Assembly: GCA_026929865.2 (NCBI GenBank)
Contig: CM049405.1
Coordinates: forward strand, 24,254,001 to 24,318,000
Direction: 5' to 3'
Length of the DNA: 64,000 nt
Origin: Hyperoplus lanceolatus
Taxonomy: Eukaryota; Chordata; Actinopteri; Uranoscopiformes; Ammodytidae
In this document: one piece after another, positions 44,991 through 57,589 of the stretch
Position numbering within the stretch: position 1 is the first letter of the stretch
Layout of the letters: every line of letters begins with the position of its first letter
Notes under the pieces: generated by a model
Told to the model about the DNA's origin: nothing
The model's database searches: none
The model's input: only the letters and a program-made list of their open reading frames with translations
Program-made: the position numbers and the translations under genes

Positions 44991-45562
44991 ATTTGACACA
45001 TGTTTTAGTGCTTTAGTATGCTACACTTTGTATCTATATAATTAGGACGATGTCAGCCCTAAACTGCTGCATCATGCTTATTATCCAAAATTCTGGGGTT
45101 GAGGTGATTTGTGCCAAAGAGCCTAGGTGAGTTTTAAGTAAGTGGAGTAAGTAATGGATGTGTCTTGCAATACAGTTTATGAGATATATATCAATGGCAC
45201 AATTTACCCCATGGTATTTTCTCCAATGGCACAACTTACACCACACCGGGGGCAAGTTGTGCCACAAGACAACTTTTTTCCGAAAGCTATATTTCGTCAA
45301 CAGTTTATTCCAGATCCAAAGTTTTTATTGTCGGGGATGCACAACACCCTGAAATATATGTATATATTTGAGTTGGAAACTTTACTGTCAAGGCCTCACT
45401 TTAAAGTCACTTTGAGTAAAAAGTGGCACAACTTAGGCCACTCTCCCCTAAATCTGTTCAAATGTAATGTTTTTTAATTGTATTATTTTGCATGGATGTC
45501 TGCCTATGAACAAACATAGTGTTTAAATGTTTAGATTTATGTTTGTATGAAAAAAAAATCAT

Positions 45563-46008
45563 TTAAAGGCCTACTTCACCGGTTTGAATATGAAGGTGCA
45601 TTGAATTCTGAGATTCTATGTAGTATAAATGTGCGAAAAAAATTGAAATCGGTTCATCCTAGCCTGAGAAAAGGCAGAAAGAGTGTTTTTTTTAACCCTA
45701 TATTTCTCTTTCTCGTGACATCACAGAAAGAGAAATATAGGGTTAAAAAAAAACGTACTTTGTAAATATTACTGTGATATCACAGTAAAAGACATCACAG
45801 TAATATTTACAAAGTAAGTTTTTTTTTAACCCTATATTTCTCTTTCTGTGATGTCACAAGAAAGAGAAATATAGGGTTAAAAAAACTCTCTTTCTGCCTT
45901 TTCTCAGGCTAGGATGAACCGATTTTTTTTTTTTTTGCACATTTATACTTCATAGGATCTCAGAATTCAATACACCTTCATATTCAAACCGGTGAAGTAG
46001 GCCTTTAA
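45563..46008. mobile_element. Multi-hairpin fold-back element with TTAA ends
   Basis: The whole 446 bp is one large inverted repeat beginning TTAAAGGCCTACTTCACCGG on both strands, with near-perfect arms of about 220 bp. Each arm contains its own hairpin: AACCCTATATTTCTCTTTCT paired with its complement across an 11-12-bp loop (about 45690-45750 and 45825-45885). A third hairpin forms the tip (45757-45816). The single strand could fold into a cross with three loops. TTAA at both ends suggests a piggyBac or Kolobok type target; the family is not identified. Confidence 0.9.
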
Positions 46009-48129
46009 GTTACCGCCATTTAGTTAATTCATATAATTTCCAATTTTGAATATTCCCAAAATTCCCGAGCAAAAGTTCCCGTGGAAAGTTTCCGGAAACT
46101 TTCCGGTAATTTACCGGAAACTTTCCACCCCTTTGCAACCCTAACTCCAATACTTTAAATATTTTGATTGGCTTCGTTCTTTTGATTGCAGTCTGACTTT
46201 TTGTTTATAATAAAGAATTGTTCCGGAAAACCTCCTCAACTGCATCAAGCTGTCTCTTTTTTCATTATCCTGGTACCACCACAATTTTTGAAAGTCTGTC
46301 CAGAAACGACAGTTTCAGAAAGGTGGAGATGGGAAAAAGAGAGGCGGTTGTTTTGTTTATGTCAGACTTTGAGAGTCTCTTTCACACCATGTACCCAAAT
46401 GAATGTTCTAACCCATTAAACTACAATGGATAACATTCAAACATCATACCTGCTAAACATCAGCATGTTAGCATTGCCATTGTGAGCATTGTTCAATTTA
46501 GCATTTAGCTCCAATTGCAGCCTTGCAGAGCTGCAATTGTGGCTTTAGTCTGTGGAAACATGGTATCTCTGCCCTTCACTCCCTTTAATGCTTGATTCCC
46601 AATTGAAACTACTATTTAGTAGAAGGAAGTTTTATTTGTTTTTTTGTTTCTGTTATTCTGAATATGCAAAGTACTGTTGTAGTGCTGAATGATATTGACG
46701 GGCAATTGCCTCAAATAAGCAAACATTACAAACACAAACATTGGCACTGCCTGATTATAAAATCCTCTTGTAGTTGTAGACAGTATTTCTGTGCTGTATA
46801 ATGGTTCATTGTTAACTGAATAATAATTCATTATTGCTGAAAGAACAGACTGAACAGACAGTCACAGACAAATTATAGTTGGTGCGTTGATTACTCAATC
46901 AAACAATACGTTTTGGATACAGTGTTTTTTTTAATTAATTAAAACAATGTCTTAAAAATGCAAAATTCTATAATGGGATAATGGGCATTATAGATGGAGT
47001 TATAGGAGAAATATACATATCTACATTTAAGGTTTACTAAATTAAAAACCCATATGTACCTTTTGGATCTTTTATTTATACTAGTATGGAAGAAACCTAT
47101 TCAAGCTAAATAGATGAACATCTCAAAATTGACAAAAACATATTTTTTGAGTGTGTGTTGTCATTTAAGAGCATTCAAGATCAATATCTTACTTTTATTT
47201 TATTGGAGGCTGATGTGTAACAGCCATCTCACTGTGCGTGTTTGCTGTTCATAACTTCCATTTTGGGATGCAGTTTTCATGTTTCATGTTTTTCAAGTTT
47301 TCATGTAGCGTTTTCCTAAATATGTGTTCTGTAATTCCCACCCTCCCCATTCAGAAGCACTCTGCCTCTGTGTCAGGCTGGCTGTCAAACATAGTTCACA
47401 CAACCATCACACTGCACAACAAGCGCTCCACACTCCAATCTGGACAAAGAGAACTCTGTTTGACCTAATTTTAAATAACTTTGAAACAAAAAAAAACAAA
47501 AAAAAAACTTTTTTATTTCACATTGCATTTTTTACAAGGAATTAATGAAAGCATGGAACCACTTGGGATTTTTTATTGTTTATTGTGTTCCAATAAAGGT
47601 GGTAGGGCAAGTCTAATAACCCTTAGGTTTGTTTGTACAGTGCCCCCTTCACCTAATAATCGCACTCATTACTCATTACAGATTTAAGTGGGGCCGGGAT
47701 AGGTTACAGCAGAGAAGGATACTGTATGTGAATGAAAAAAAAACACCAGTTAAATGAAACACATTTAAAATAATGAAAAATACAGTGAGTCATTTGAGGC
47801 GCCCTGAAATATGGCTATTTCAGAGTGGTTAGGAATTTCAAGCTATGAACCGTTAATCTGTCCATAAACCATAAACAGGGAGGCTACTCTAAACATGGGG
47901 CATTTTTCTCTCTGGACTGCGCTCGCCAACTATAGCCCTGGAAACTGTGATGGCTGTGGCTGGAAAACTCAGTCTTGCGGTGTATCACTCTCTACAGTGA
48001 GACTACAGGCGTGATTAGTGTGTCAATGGGACTTTTGGGCGACCCCAAACCCTTGACTCTGATACCCCATCATCTAAAAACTGGAACCCTACCCACTCAA
48101 CACGTTTGAATCCGAGCACTATACTGTAC

Positions 48130-48420
48130 ATCACTTTTATAGGATTGAGTTTTTTAACTTGTAGATATCATCATGAAACTTTGACGGTTGATTACTTACA
48201 TTAAAAATAAAATGTAATGGTTGTATCACAATTTGTTTTTCATAAATGTGCAAATTTGGCAATATCTAACTAATCATGCGTGCATTTTATCTCTTTAAAA
48301 CATGTATATCTAGATGTTGAAACAAGAGTTAAAACCTTTATTTCATTTTTACAATATATGGGTTTCCAAAGTTTTTACAGAACAGATTATTATTTTTTTA
48401 TGTCTTAAAAGGTATCATAA
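48130..48420 (+). repeat. Degenerate dispersed repeat family Q
   Basis: TTTTTTAACTTGTAGATATCATCATGAAAC-type sequence, TTGATTACTTAC and a later ATCTAGATGTT segment recur with variation at about 28440-28880 and 56300-56400. The related ATAGGAGAAATATACA and TGTACCTTTTGGA segments pair 46990-47070 with 56600-56670. The element type is unknown. Confidence 0.4.
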
Positions 48421-49250
48421 ATTAGACAATGAACCACCCAATAAATACAGTATATTATAAAAGATGAATATTCCTTGTAACAAATAAGCAGAAATTAGTG
48501 TGAAATTGCTGGATTTTTTTATATCATTTAAAAAGAAAATATTATAATTATCATACGATACCTTCTAAAATACCCCTTAACCTCAGACATAACTGTTTAA
48601 AAGGGCCCATGACTTTAAACTACAATTATATGACAACTGAGCAAACTCCGTGAAAAACAGATGAGAGTAAAGTGATGTGACCAAAATGGACCTCGAGGTG
48701 AAATTGTTTTGTCAACTCTATCGACTTTGTTTTGGGCATGGAGTGAAAATGGACATCATAGAGGGTTTTTGCTCCAATGGAATTTATTCAATTACCATCA
48801 CAATTACCTAGCAAATTGTATTACTGTTGCAGATACAAATCAATATGCTGTTTAATGAGGTAGATCGTGTACGGGCTGTTTATTCTTTGTGTGTGTTCGT
48901 CAGATGTGTCGGTATTAAATCTGATCATAGCCTAATATTATTTATGTAATAATGTAGGTTATTTTTTGTAAGTTTATTTTTTTTTAAATGTGCCTCTTTG
49001 TCTGAGTGTCCCTTTTGGAGTGTGCAGCCTTTTTTTCTTGCACATTCAAATGGATAATACCCACAAGTATCAGATGACTTTGGGCCCACCACAAAATATG
49101 TACCTTGGCTCAGGAAATTGTATTTATTGATTCACCAGCTCCATTTATTTCTAACTCCAATCCCGTTGGCAGAGAGAGAGAGGAAAGGACAATAAACAGC
49201 CAAGGCAACGTTTAAGGTTTAAGCTTTAGTTTCATTTGCATTACATTGCT

Positions 49251-49254
49251 TTTT

Positions 49255-49285
<31 letters not shown>
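49251..49285 (+). repeat. (TTTA)n microsatellite
   Basis: About eight tandem TTTA/ATTT units. Confidence 0.9.
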
Positions 49286-51022
49286 CACAGTTATCATTGA
49301 AATAAATGAAATGTTCATTTGATGAAATGGCTGTGCACTGTATATAAAAAAAAACATTGATATTCTTTTGTATTGGGTTGTATTACTTTTGGATAGTAGA
49401 TGTGGAGAGCTCACATTAATGAGAAATAATGCTTTTATGGTTTTTGCTGGTTAATTCAGTAAAACATTACTAGCACAGACATAATCATAACACATTTCAT
49501 TTGAACCAGAAAACAGTATTTAGTTATGGTTATTGCAACACAGAGAAGTAATCTGTTTTGCTCATCTTACATTGGCGTAATTAACTGCATCATCGACTAA
49601 AACAATATAAAATACTAAAATCATGAGTAAAACAACTAAAGGCAAATTAACTGGTTGTTTCTTCATTTTCTGATGTGCAAAAAAACAATGCAAATCCACT
49701 TCTGCCCATTTTCTGCACACAAAATACAAAACCTCATTCTCAGAGCAAAATCAATTTATTTATATCTTGGATCCGACTTGAATTCTCATTCAACAAGACC
49801 AGTCTCTCTGTCCTGGCCTCTCTGAACTAATGTCCATTGCAAACGTAATTTTCCTGTTGTTGTTGAAATTATTATTGCTATCTCAATTCTTATTGGTTCT
49901 TTTGGTTCCAAGATAAGTCAATTGGCTGCTGTAAAAACAGACTATCCGCGGCTTCAGTTCCAGCACTAGTATTTTGTGGGATTTCTGCGACGCCATACTA
50001 GGGTCACTGTGGAAGAAAAAATAAAGACAATTTCAACAATAAAGTTGGATATTCACAGGGAAAAAAAAGTCAGATATTCCCTGAGATAATCTAAATTGTT
50101 TCGCTATTCAAGAAATAGATATAACTGATTTAAACTTGGATATACATTTACTAGGGAAAATCGAAAAATTGTGTTGTTGTTTTTGTTAGTCAAGGAACAC
50201 ATATCATTTTAAAAGGTTTGATCAACATCATCAAACTCTCGGCTTGGAGTATGCCTTCCACGGATGAGTTATCATACTTTTACAGTGGATTCAGAAATAA
50301 AGATATACTCACAATCTTATTGTTATTCAAATGTTTTTTTTTGTCATATTTAGGCGATGTCATGGGTTTTTACTGACAACAAGTCTGACCAGGTAACGAA
50401 CATTTATCTTCAAACAAACACAGAGCCCCCTGTGGTCCAGCCGCGTACCATACCCAACTGATCTGTGAAATAGATATCTGTCTCCTGAGAGATTGTTTGA
50501 CATGTCATACGTAATTAGAATAAGCGTCCGGACTTCAAGAGCCATGAAATATACTGGGTCTATTCAGAAGGAAAACACAACACCAATGATTAGGATGTAT
50601 ACAACTTTGTCAATTTAATTTATTCGTCCATGGCAGGCATCATCCACATCTGGAGTTCCATGATGTTGATCAAACACATAGAAATTAACAAATGGGTTCC
50701 TCCACTAGATATAAAAACAATAAATGTTTTTCTTTTTTTCTCTGGCAATTTTCAACTTTTTTCTGACCTTAATGTCGAAAATGTATATTCTATATTTTTA
50801 TCAAAATAATTCCCAGGTCATGCAAGTCCTCTTTTCACCCCACAGTGGCCCTAAAACACCATTGTAGATTTGAGTTTACAGTGAGAACATTAATAGAATA
50901 GACATAACAAATCCCCTCATATAATTGGTATACATGTATAAAAAATATGCTACACAAGCAAATTCAATTTAGAAATAAAGCTAAGGCTGGACATTTTTTA
51001 TATAGTGAAGTTTTACCAACCT

Positions 51023-51104
51023 GATATATATATATATATATATATATTGTATAAAAAGTATAGTATATATATATATATATATATATATTGTATAAAAAGT
51101 ATAG

Positions 51105-51136
<32 letters not shown>

Positions 51137-51165
51137 ATAAAAAGTATAGTATATATATATTATTG
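51023..51165 (+). repeat. TA-rich minisatellite
   Basis: Three copies of a unit made of a TA run followed by TTGTATAAAAAGTATAG, with variable TA length. Apparent Ile-Tyr repeats in translation are artefacts. Confidence 0.92.
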
Positions 51166-51633
51166 TAGTATTCTTTAAAATTCTTCTCATACTTGATTAT
51201 TTTTTCAATTTAATCTTACATTGTTGGTGTGTTCTGCACAGACTGTGCACACAAAACGCTCAGTGTTGATGAACATTTGAATTGAGTCTCATTCATGATT
51301 CACTTTCATGTTTCAACCTCGCTAACAGAGGTTCCATCCAGCATGACCTTTAGTATTTTATTCATTTATTTTCCATCTGCACTTCTTCCATCTGCTGACA
51401 AAGCCCAGATGCATTTGGACTTGTAAAAGTAACTAAAGTAATCTAACATGCCATCACCATGGGGTCAAAATGCATTTGAACTCAGTTTGTTGTTCGGTGC
51501 TATATGTGAACATTCGCACAACACTGTTCCCATGTTGCCTCCCGTGGCTTCTGGTTCAGCATCCAAGGCTCGCTTGATTTTAATCGGAGCTGCTGTTATG
51601 TGTTTGTGTGTGTGCTTTCTTTGCTATTCCTGG
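51166..51633. other. Unassigned DNA
   Basis: No gene or repeat border seen between the minisatellite and the Tc1 tail. Confidence 0.4.
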
Positions 51634-51718
51634 TGACTTCATCAATACATTGTATGAATCATTGTCAAACCGCATGGATGCAGTCCTTCAAGCTCATGGA
51701 AGTCATACAAGATATTAA
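51634..51718 (+). pseudogene. C-terminus of a Tc1-like transposase
   Basis: The last 27 residues can be read to TAA at 51716-51718 (DFINTLYESLSNRM, then AVLQAHGSHTRY). They match the conserved end of Tc1/mariner transposases (..RM.AVI.A.GGHT.Y). The catalytic DDE domain is absent. Confidence 0.75.
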
Positions 51719-52044
51719 ATATGGATCTCACAGCACCACTACTTAATTCACTGATGTTATGCAACATATTTTTGTATTTGAAGTAAATTATTTGTTCAAT
51801 ATTCACATTACTCTCTGTAGGCGACAACACTTTTGTCTTGCCAAAATCTGACCTTTCTGTGTTCATTAAATGATCAATATTTCTGCAGTGAAGCAAATTT
51901 ATTTTAGTATATTTAACATAATTTGGGAGGGTTTTAGCTTTCATATGAGCCATTTTTTAAAACCAATGGATTTATTAAAAGTCGCTTTATAAGCTGTTGT
52001 TTCTACAAAATTGATAAGTGACAAGACTTTTGTCCGGGACTGTA
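51634..52044 (+). mobile_element. Tc1-like element, 5'-truncated
   Basis: The transposase tail at the left end is followed by about 320 bp of non-coding sequence with a TTTTGTCTTGCCAAAATCTG motif. The right end reads ACAAGACTTTTGTCCGGGAC then TGTA, the usual TACAGT-type Tc1 terminus in reverse, with TA at 52043-52044. The left inverted repeat and most of the transposase are missing. Confidence 0.7.
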
Positions 52045-54412
52045 TTGTGTTGGTGCCTTGGAGGTCGCTGCAAAGTCACATCACTTCCACTCCAACACCT
52101 GGGGATCTGTGAGGTCAGCAGTGCAGTGGTTGGTCGAGGCTGGGTCACATGACTGTCCCTGCTGCCAAACTAGCCCCGCCCTCTGGCCTTTTAGTTAGAG
52201 CGGCCCTCCTCCCTCTTCCGTTTACCGGGGTGGGTAAGCCATAATAGCTGATGGATATGGGAAGCGACAGCAATGTGACCCATAACTCAACTCTTTGAAT
52301 GTGGAGCTATTCCAAAAACCCCCGTGTGTGTCAACCCAGTCTCATGCTCATGTGACATGGCAACTTTGGGCTGCCGGTCCAGAAAACACTGTCTGTCAAA
52401 TCTGAATACAGGCAACCCCCCTCCACCGCCATGTTGAAGCAATGTATGGCACATTCAATAAAGACAGAACGCAGGAGATAAGCCCATTTATGCTTCCTCA
52501 CAGGGAATTGAATTGTACAGTGATCGGGCTGACAGCAACATTGTTACATTAATGGTAGGAACTCAATAATTATAATAATGTAATGTATAGAATAATATCG
52601 TATTGTAATTTTAATGCGAGATAGGACTGGCAAAATCATTGTTTCTCAAGGACTGGTCAATTGTGAGATGTTTGTATATTATGCTTACATTCCAAGTCTT
52701 CGTTCATACTAGTATACATGAAAGGTCCTAAATGTACTGTACATTACAGTGTTTATTTGAATACACATTGTCTGCGTGCAAACATATATGTTTCCCATGC
52801 AACCATATTTAACAGAAAATGATCTCAACATTACATTTTCTTTTTAAATAATCTGAACCAAAGATCTTAACTAATACTTTCCAACATCATTCTTAGCTCT
52901 ATTCTGAAGGTAATTAGAGAATTATTTGTTCACATGTTAATTGTCTGATTTTTGAGACATTTTATCTTTTTTAAATATGCTGAAAATGCATTTGTAGGAC
53001 CCGTGCATTGAATTTTTTGATATATAAAAAGAAAAAATGCTGTATCCAAAATCTGTTCTGCAAAAACTTTGGCAATGTATGTGTTGTAAAACATCTCTAT
53101 TTTTTAAAAACAGATACAACTGATCAAATGGCAGAGTTTCACGAACATAAAAGTTTAAAATGTTATCCTGTTACTTGCAGTGTCTCGCCTCAATCTGTTG
53201 CAGAAAATGGACACAAGTAAATAAATGAATAATACAATTTAATACATTAAAGCTAAGATGACCCCAGTTTCCTTGGCCTCATACAACAAAGTGCACCTAG
53301 TAAAATGTGTACTTTATAGTACAAGCAAATGCAATGTTCAGACATAACACAACTTCCTCGATTTACAACGTACCCAACATGCACACAGGGTTTTAGCTCT
53401 CAGCTTTCAACACTTAAACTCTCATACTTAAAAAGATGGAAGTGTGTTACAGCCTCGGGCAGCAATATTCCTATTAAAGAGATGATTGATTGTCAACACG
53501 GTGACTGTTAGTTGGCCTCCACTCTAGCTTTACACTTACTGTATTTGGTCTTTTTACATTTGTGTAAATGTATTTTTTTTCTGTTGATCGGATGGTTGCA
53601 AAAGTTAGTCATCTGTTTCTGGTGACACATTTCAGTGTAAAAATGTTCCATATAATTAGTTTGACCATTTATCTTCCTGGATTTACATTTGTATATGCAT
53701 ATGAAGCAGGTAATGAAGACAATATGAAAACAAAAATGGTTGGAAAATTATATTTGAAAATATAATCGTTTTTATTTAATTAAAAACATAAATAATTGCT
53801 TCTTATATTCATACAAAGTAGTCCGATAATGTTAATTACTTAAATTAGTATCATTTTCTCAACACTGGCAATCAAAACATGGATACTATTTTACATTCAC
53901 TTGCTATACTATTTTCCAATTGTGATGGATTTAGAATACAATGCCAGAGATATTTAGTTAATATATTGAAAAGAAAAAAATAATAATACTTAAAAAAATG
54001 TTTTTGTCAAATTACAGTGCAGTTGTTTTGCACGTGTGCCGATGTAGGTATTTATATGAAACACTGACACAAATTATTAATAGGACCATTTGGAAATGAG
54101 TAACACTTGTGTTCATATATCTAAGTTGTCTTCTGCATATGTTATGAATAAAGCACTGTATCATCTCTTCAAAACCAAGCTAACCACATTGCCACAGAGT
54201 CAGAGAGATCATGTCATTATTTTTGACATAATAAACATGGACGCCACAATTCTAAACAATTACATAAACTGTGACAGAATGGTGAAGATGGTGCTCAATA
54301 TGGTGAACAATATACAAATTAAGTTGTTTCTTTGATTACTATTTGATATTTTCAAATTAGTTGGTTGCTTTTGCACTATATTTGTAAATATTTTAAAAGT
54401 TTCTATGTACAG

Positions 54413-54415
<3 letters not shown>
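52045..54415. other. Unique DNA, no gene supported
   Basis: A relatively GC-rich part at about 52060-52450 could be regulatory or conserved. The remainder is AT-rich with no domain-bearing frame. Confidence 0.4.

Positions 54416-54417
<2 letters not shown>

Positions 54418-54453
<36 letters not shown>
54418..54453 (+). repeat. (AC)n microsatellite
   Basis: Short AC array ending ACATATG. Confidence 0.93.
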
Positions 54454-54457
<4 letters not shown>

Positions 54458-54849
54458 GATTTTTATCCAAAGTCATTGATGCTTTATGTGAGTTTTTCAA
54501 ACTTGAAGAAAGTACTATAAAAACTAACCGTAACCCTTCCATTTGTTGATTAATTCTTCAAATATTTATAGAAAACAACGTTGACTTTGGAATGTGCCCT
54601 ATTATGGAACTATATAAATACGGATTTCAGCGTTTCATGTCTCGAAATGTTATTACTATATCCATTCCCGCGGTTCACATAATTAGATAAATTACAAGCA
54701 TCCCTTAAAACTACAAGCATCCCTAAGAAAATTTAAATCAATATGACATACCACCAAAGTCAAGTACATTGCAGCTAAGCAGCAGTGCATACCCCCCCCT
54801 GCTCTGGAATATATCAAATGCCTGTTTACTGCATGAAGAATAAATAAAA

Positions 54850-54995
54850 TTCAGCCAAAGTGGTTGTGCCAGGTCATGGATGCTGGCGCACTCGTTTGGG
54901 CGCTGGACGGCCTTAATTCCTTCTGTCAGGCAGTAATCAGGTCTGTTTCACATAACGGGCCATTAGTTTAAAGAGCAAATCTGCTTTCGGCGCTG
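54850..54995. promoter_or_regulatory. Candidate conserved non-coding block
   Basis: Unique, complex sequence with a homeobox-like core (CCTTAATTCC) and GTCAGGCAGTAATCAGG, directly upstream of a GT array. No coding frame is supported. Purely a composition-based guess. Confidence 0.15.
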
Positions 54996-55016
54996 CTCAC
55001 AATGGACAGAGTGTGT

Positions 55017-55020
55017 CTGT

Positions 55021-55100
<80 letters not shown>

Positions 55101-55111
55101 CCTACAGTGGG

Positions 55112-55175
<64 letters not shown>

Positions 55176-55180
55176 GTGTG
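55017..55180 (+). repeat. Two (GT)n arrays around a 20-bp spacer
   Basis: About 80 bp (55019-55097) and about 65 bp (55114-55180) of GT repeat with CTGCCTACAGTGGGAGG between them. All frames over them encode only Cys-Val or Thr-His repeats. Confidence 0.97.
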
Positions 55181-55580
55181 TGTCTCTGTGTCTCTGTGTG
55201 CCAAACCTGACATCCTGGCATAGAGTCAGGGGGATGGGGATGTAGAAGTGGATATAGAGAGGAAAGGGAGTTGTATGAAAAGCAGCAGCAGCAGTGATGG
55301 CAGAGCAGCAGCACACTCATCGCATCCACTCAAGGAGAATTAGGCTGACAGGTCAGAGTGTGCCCTGAAGATGTTTCCATTTTCAAACTCCTCATTCAAA
55401 ATCTGTAATCACTGTCCTCCGCATGAACCCTTATATACTCTTTTTAACCACACAGAGGAGGAGAAACAAAAGTCAAAGATAAAAACCTTTAAAAAAAGGA
55501 AGTGGAGGCCTCTACGTATCTGCCTATATAGACCCGTCTCCCGGAGGCCCAAGGATTTCAAACCCAGGTCCAGTGTGTCA

Positions 55581-55608
55581 TGCTCTCTCTCTCTCTCTCT
55601 CTCTCTTT
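55581..55608 (+). repeat. (CT)n microsatellite
   Basis: About 28 bp of CT repeat. Confidence 0.9.
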
Positions 55609-55768
55609 CTAGTCTTCCGTGCTGTCTTCTTTCGACCTGTTTCTGACGCATTGTGAGGGGATTTCTGTTCCTCAACAAGAGCATACAGGAGACTAGATGT
55701 GTTGACAGGAAGATGACCACACTATGCTGTGTCACCAACCTGCCCATAGCTACGCCTGTGTTAGATCA

Positions 55769-55788
55769 CCCCCCCCCCCCCCCCCCCT
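55769..55788 (+). repeat. Poly-C tract
   Basis: About 20 consecutive C residues. Confidence 0.9.
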
Positions 55789-57030
55789 TGTATAACCAAG
55801 GTCCAGCGAGCAAGGGGATAATTGGAAACACACTGGAGCAAAAGTCACGCAAAAAAATAACTTACAGCAAGGTTTACAGAGTGTAAGTCAATTCTCTCAA
55901 GTGAGAAAGGGGGCAGCTTGGTTTTAAGCATTTTTTTTCTGTCCAGTCCATACCCTGGCAGTGAGGAGGGGAGTGGGAGGGGGGTTCGGCCAAAACAAGT
56001 GCTCCTTACTCTAATAGCTTAAGACACAGCCAGCATTCGCTTTCATCTCTTGGGGGGAGCACTGACACAAACGATATTCGTTCCCCCCCTTTCCATTTGC
56101 TGATCCACATGTGTAGACGTTACACTCTTGTTGATTCAGTTGTACTCTCTTCAGCAATACAGTTGCATCACAACACAAGCCACACAAAAGGAAGAAAGGG
56201 CTGTCGAGATACATGAAGAAAGGCAAACAGTGTTAAGTGATGGTTTGATATCATATCTCATCCCAGGCTAACACATGATATTCAGCAGGGCACAGTGAAA
56301 CACATTTTAAACGTATAGATATCATCATGGACATGGTACTTTGCTAGTTGATTGAAATAAGGTGTTTCTGTATTGCCCTTTTTTGTATTGCAATATCTAT
56401 TTCTGCATGTTTGTTAAGAAAATATATCGTAAACCAAACAATCAAGAACATATGCAATCCTTCTGTAATAACCTTCAGAATATAGTAAAGAAGGATTATA
56501 GAAAGTTGAGTTGATGTAAGTGCTTTAGAAGTTGAGATCTTGGGTTCGGAGTATTGATAAAAACAAATGTTGAGATACTGGCTGTTACAGATGATTGTAT
56601 AGGAGAAATATACAGACGCAAACCGACAATGTTTAGTAAAATAATCACTTAAATGTACCTTTTGGAACCTTTTTTAAAGAACACAGTGCTTGAACAAAAC
56701 AAAACATTTTGTCTGCTATGTCTCGCCTTAACGAGGCAGCTCATTAATGCAGGTACAACATTGTTATTTGACGCACAGCTGGTAACAGAATATTTTTTTA
56801 AATTCAGATGTGGTTGAAAAAAAAGAGTAACTACAGTAAGGATGACGTAGCTTCAAATAGATCATTTTTGCTATAGATGTGAACTGATGAGTGGAACAGT
56901 CTGGATGTTGTTTGTTTTCTGTTAACTCTTCCTCAGGTTTGCACATCAGCAATAAGTGCTCAATGAGGCAGGTTTTATTTAATGTGTTGTTGCTGGAATG
57001 TGGCCCACGCCTAGTAGCTTTACCGGAAGC
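55789..57030. other. Unassigned DNA
   Basis: Apart from a degenerate family Q copy at about 56300-56690, no repeat or gene is recognised. Confidence 0.4.
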
Positions 57031-57032
57031 TT

Positions 57033-57074
<42 letters not shown>
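57031..57074 (+). repeat. (CT)n microsatellite
   Basis: TTTTTTCTC then about 36 bp of CT repeat. A second short CT run follows at 57131-57142. Confidence 0.92.
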
Positions 57075-57079
<5 letters not shown>

Positions 57080-57589
57080 CCACCCACCAATCCCTCCAAC
57101 CCATCAGGCTCAGTCAGCAACCCCCCCCCTCTCTCTCTCTCCTTCCCCCAGCCCATTGACATGGCATTTGCACCGCTGAGGAGAATGTGAGCTAATGAAA
57201 GTGTAAAGCCTGTGGTCACTAGAGTATAAAATTCACATTTGGCCACGACCGGCTGTGCAATCTGATATTATGAGCCCTGCCGCACACAGAGAGCGGAGAA
57301 GGCTTGGGCAAAAAAAAAAAAAAAAAAATCCCCCTTTTAAAAAAAGACAGAGTCCGCTTGCCCCAGCACACAACACACAAGAGGACAGAAGGGAACGCAA
57401 GGGCGAAATGTGAAATGATTTCATGTAGCGTTAGATTTTTTGTATTTTAACCTTTTTTAATAGTTAAAAGACGCGGAGAAAAATCTCAAAAATGTCAAAT
57501 CAAGTCCTTGACCAAAACCTCACCAATGTGGTTTCAGTCTGTGTGTAAAAAGAAGGAAGAGATGCAGCGAGATGCAAAAAAAGGTACTG

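Larger units (their letters stand above)
43068..45448. mobile_element. TA-flanked DNA element with 27-bp perfect inverted repeats
   Basis: The ends including flanking TA match perfectly over 27 bases (TAGGGGAGAGTGGCCTAAGT...). TA at 43066-43067 and 45449-45450 fits a Tc1/mariner-type target. Copies of GGCACAACTTA/TAAGTTGTGCC recur inside near the right end (45190-45265). A Rex1-like LINE is nested inside. No transposase seen. Confidence 0.85.
42428..46143. mobile_element. hAT transposon with TAGGGTTGCAAA ends, host of a three-part nest
   Basis: Inverted ends TAGGGTTGCAAA and the exact 8-bp duplication actccaat (42420-42427 and 46144-46151). Subterminal GGGAATT/GGAAACTTTCC repeats are abundant at both sides. 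Two elements are nested inside: a TA-flanked one (43068-45448) and a TTAA-flanked fold-back (45563-46008). Its own sequence totals under 1 kb and has no transposase. Confidence 0.92.
46152..50980. other. Long AT-rich unique stretch without a supported gene
   Basis: Contains short A/T runs, a TTTA repeat (49251-49285) and degenerate repeat family Q (46970-47070 and 48130-48420). No coding domain, RNA gene or complete element was recognised. Confidence 0.45.

Noticed and set aside
54968-55316. Histidine/threonine-rich protein
   Set aside because: Artefact of the two GT arrays read on the minus strand.
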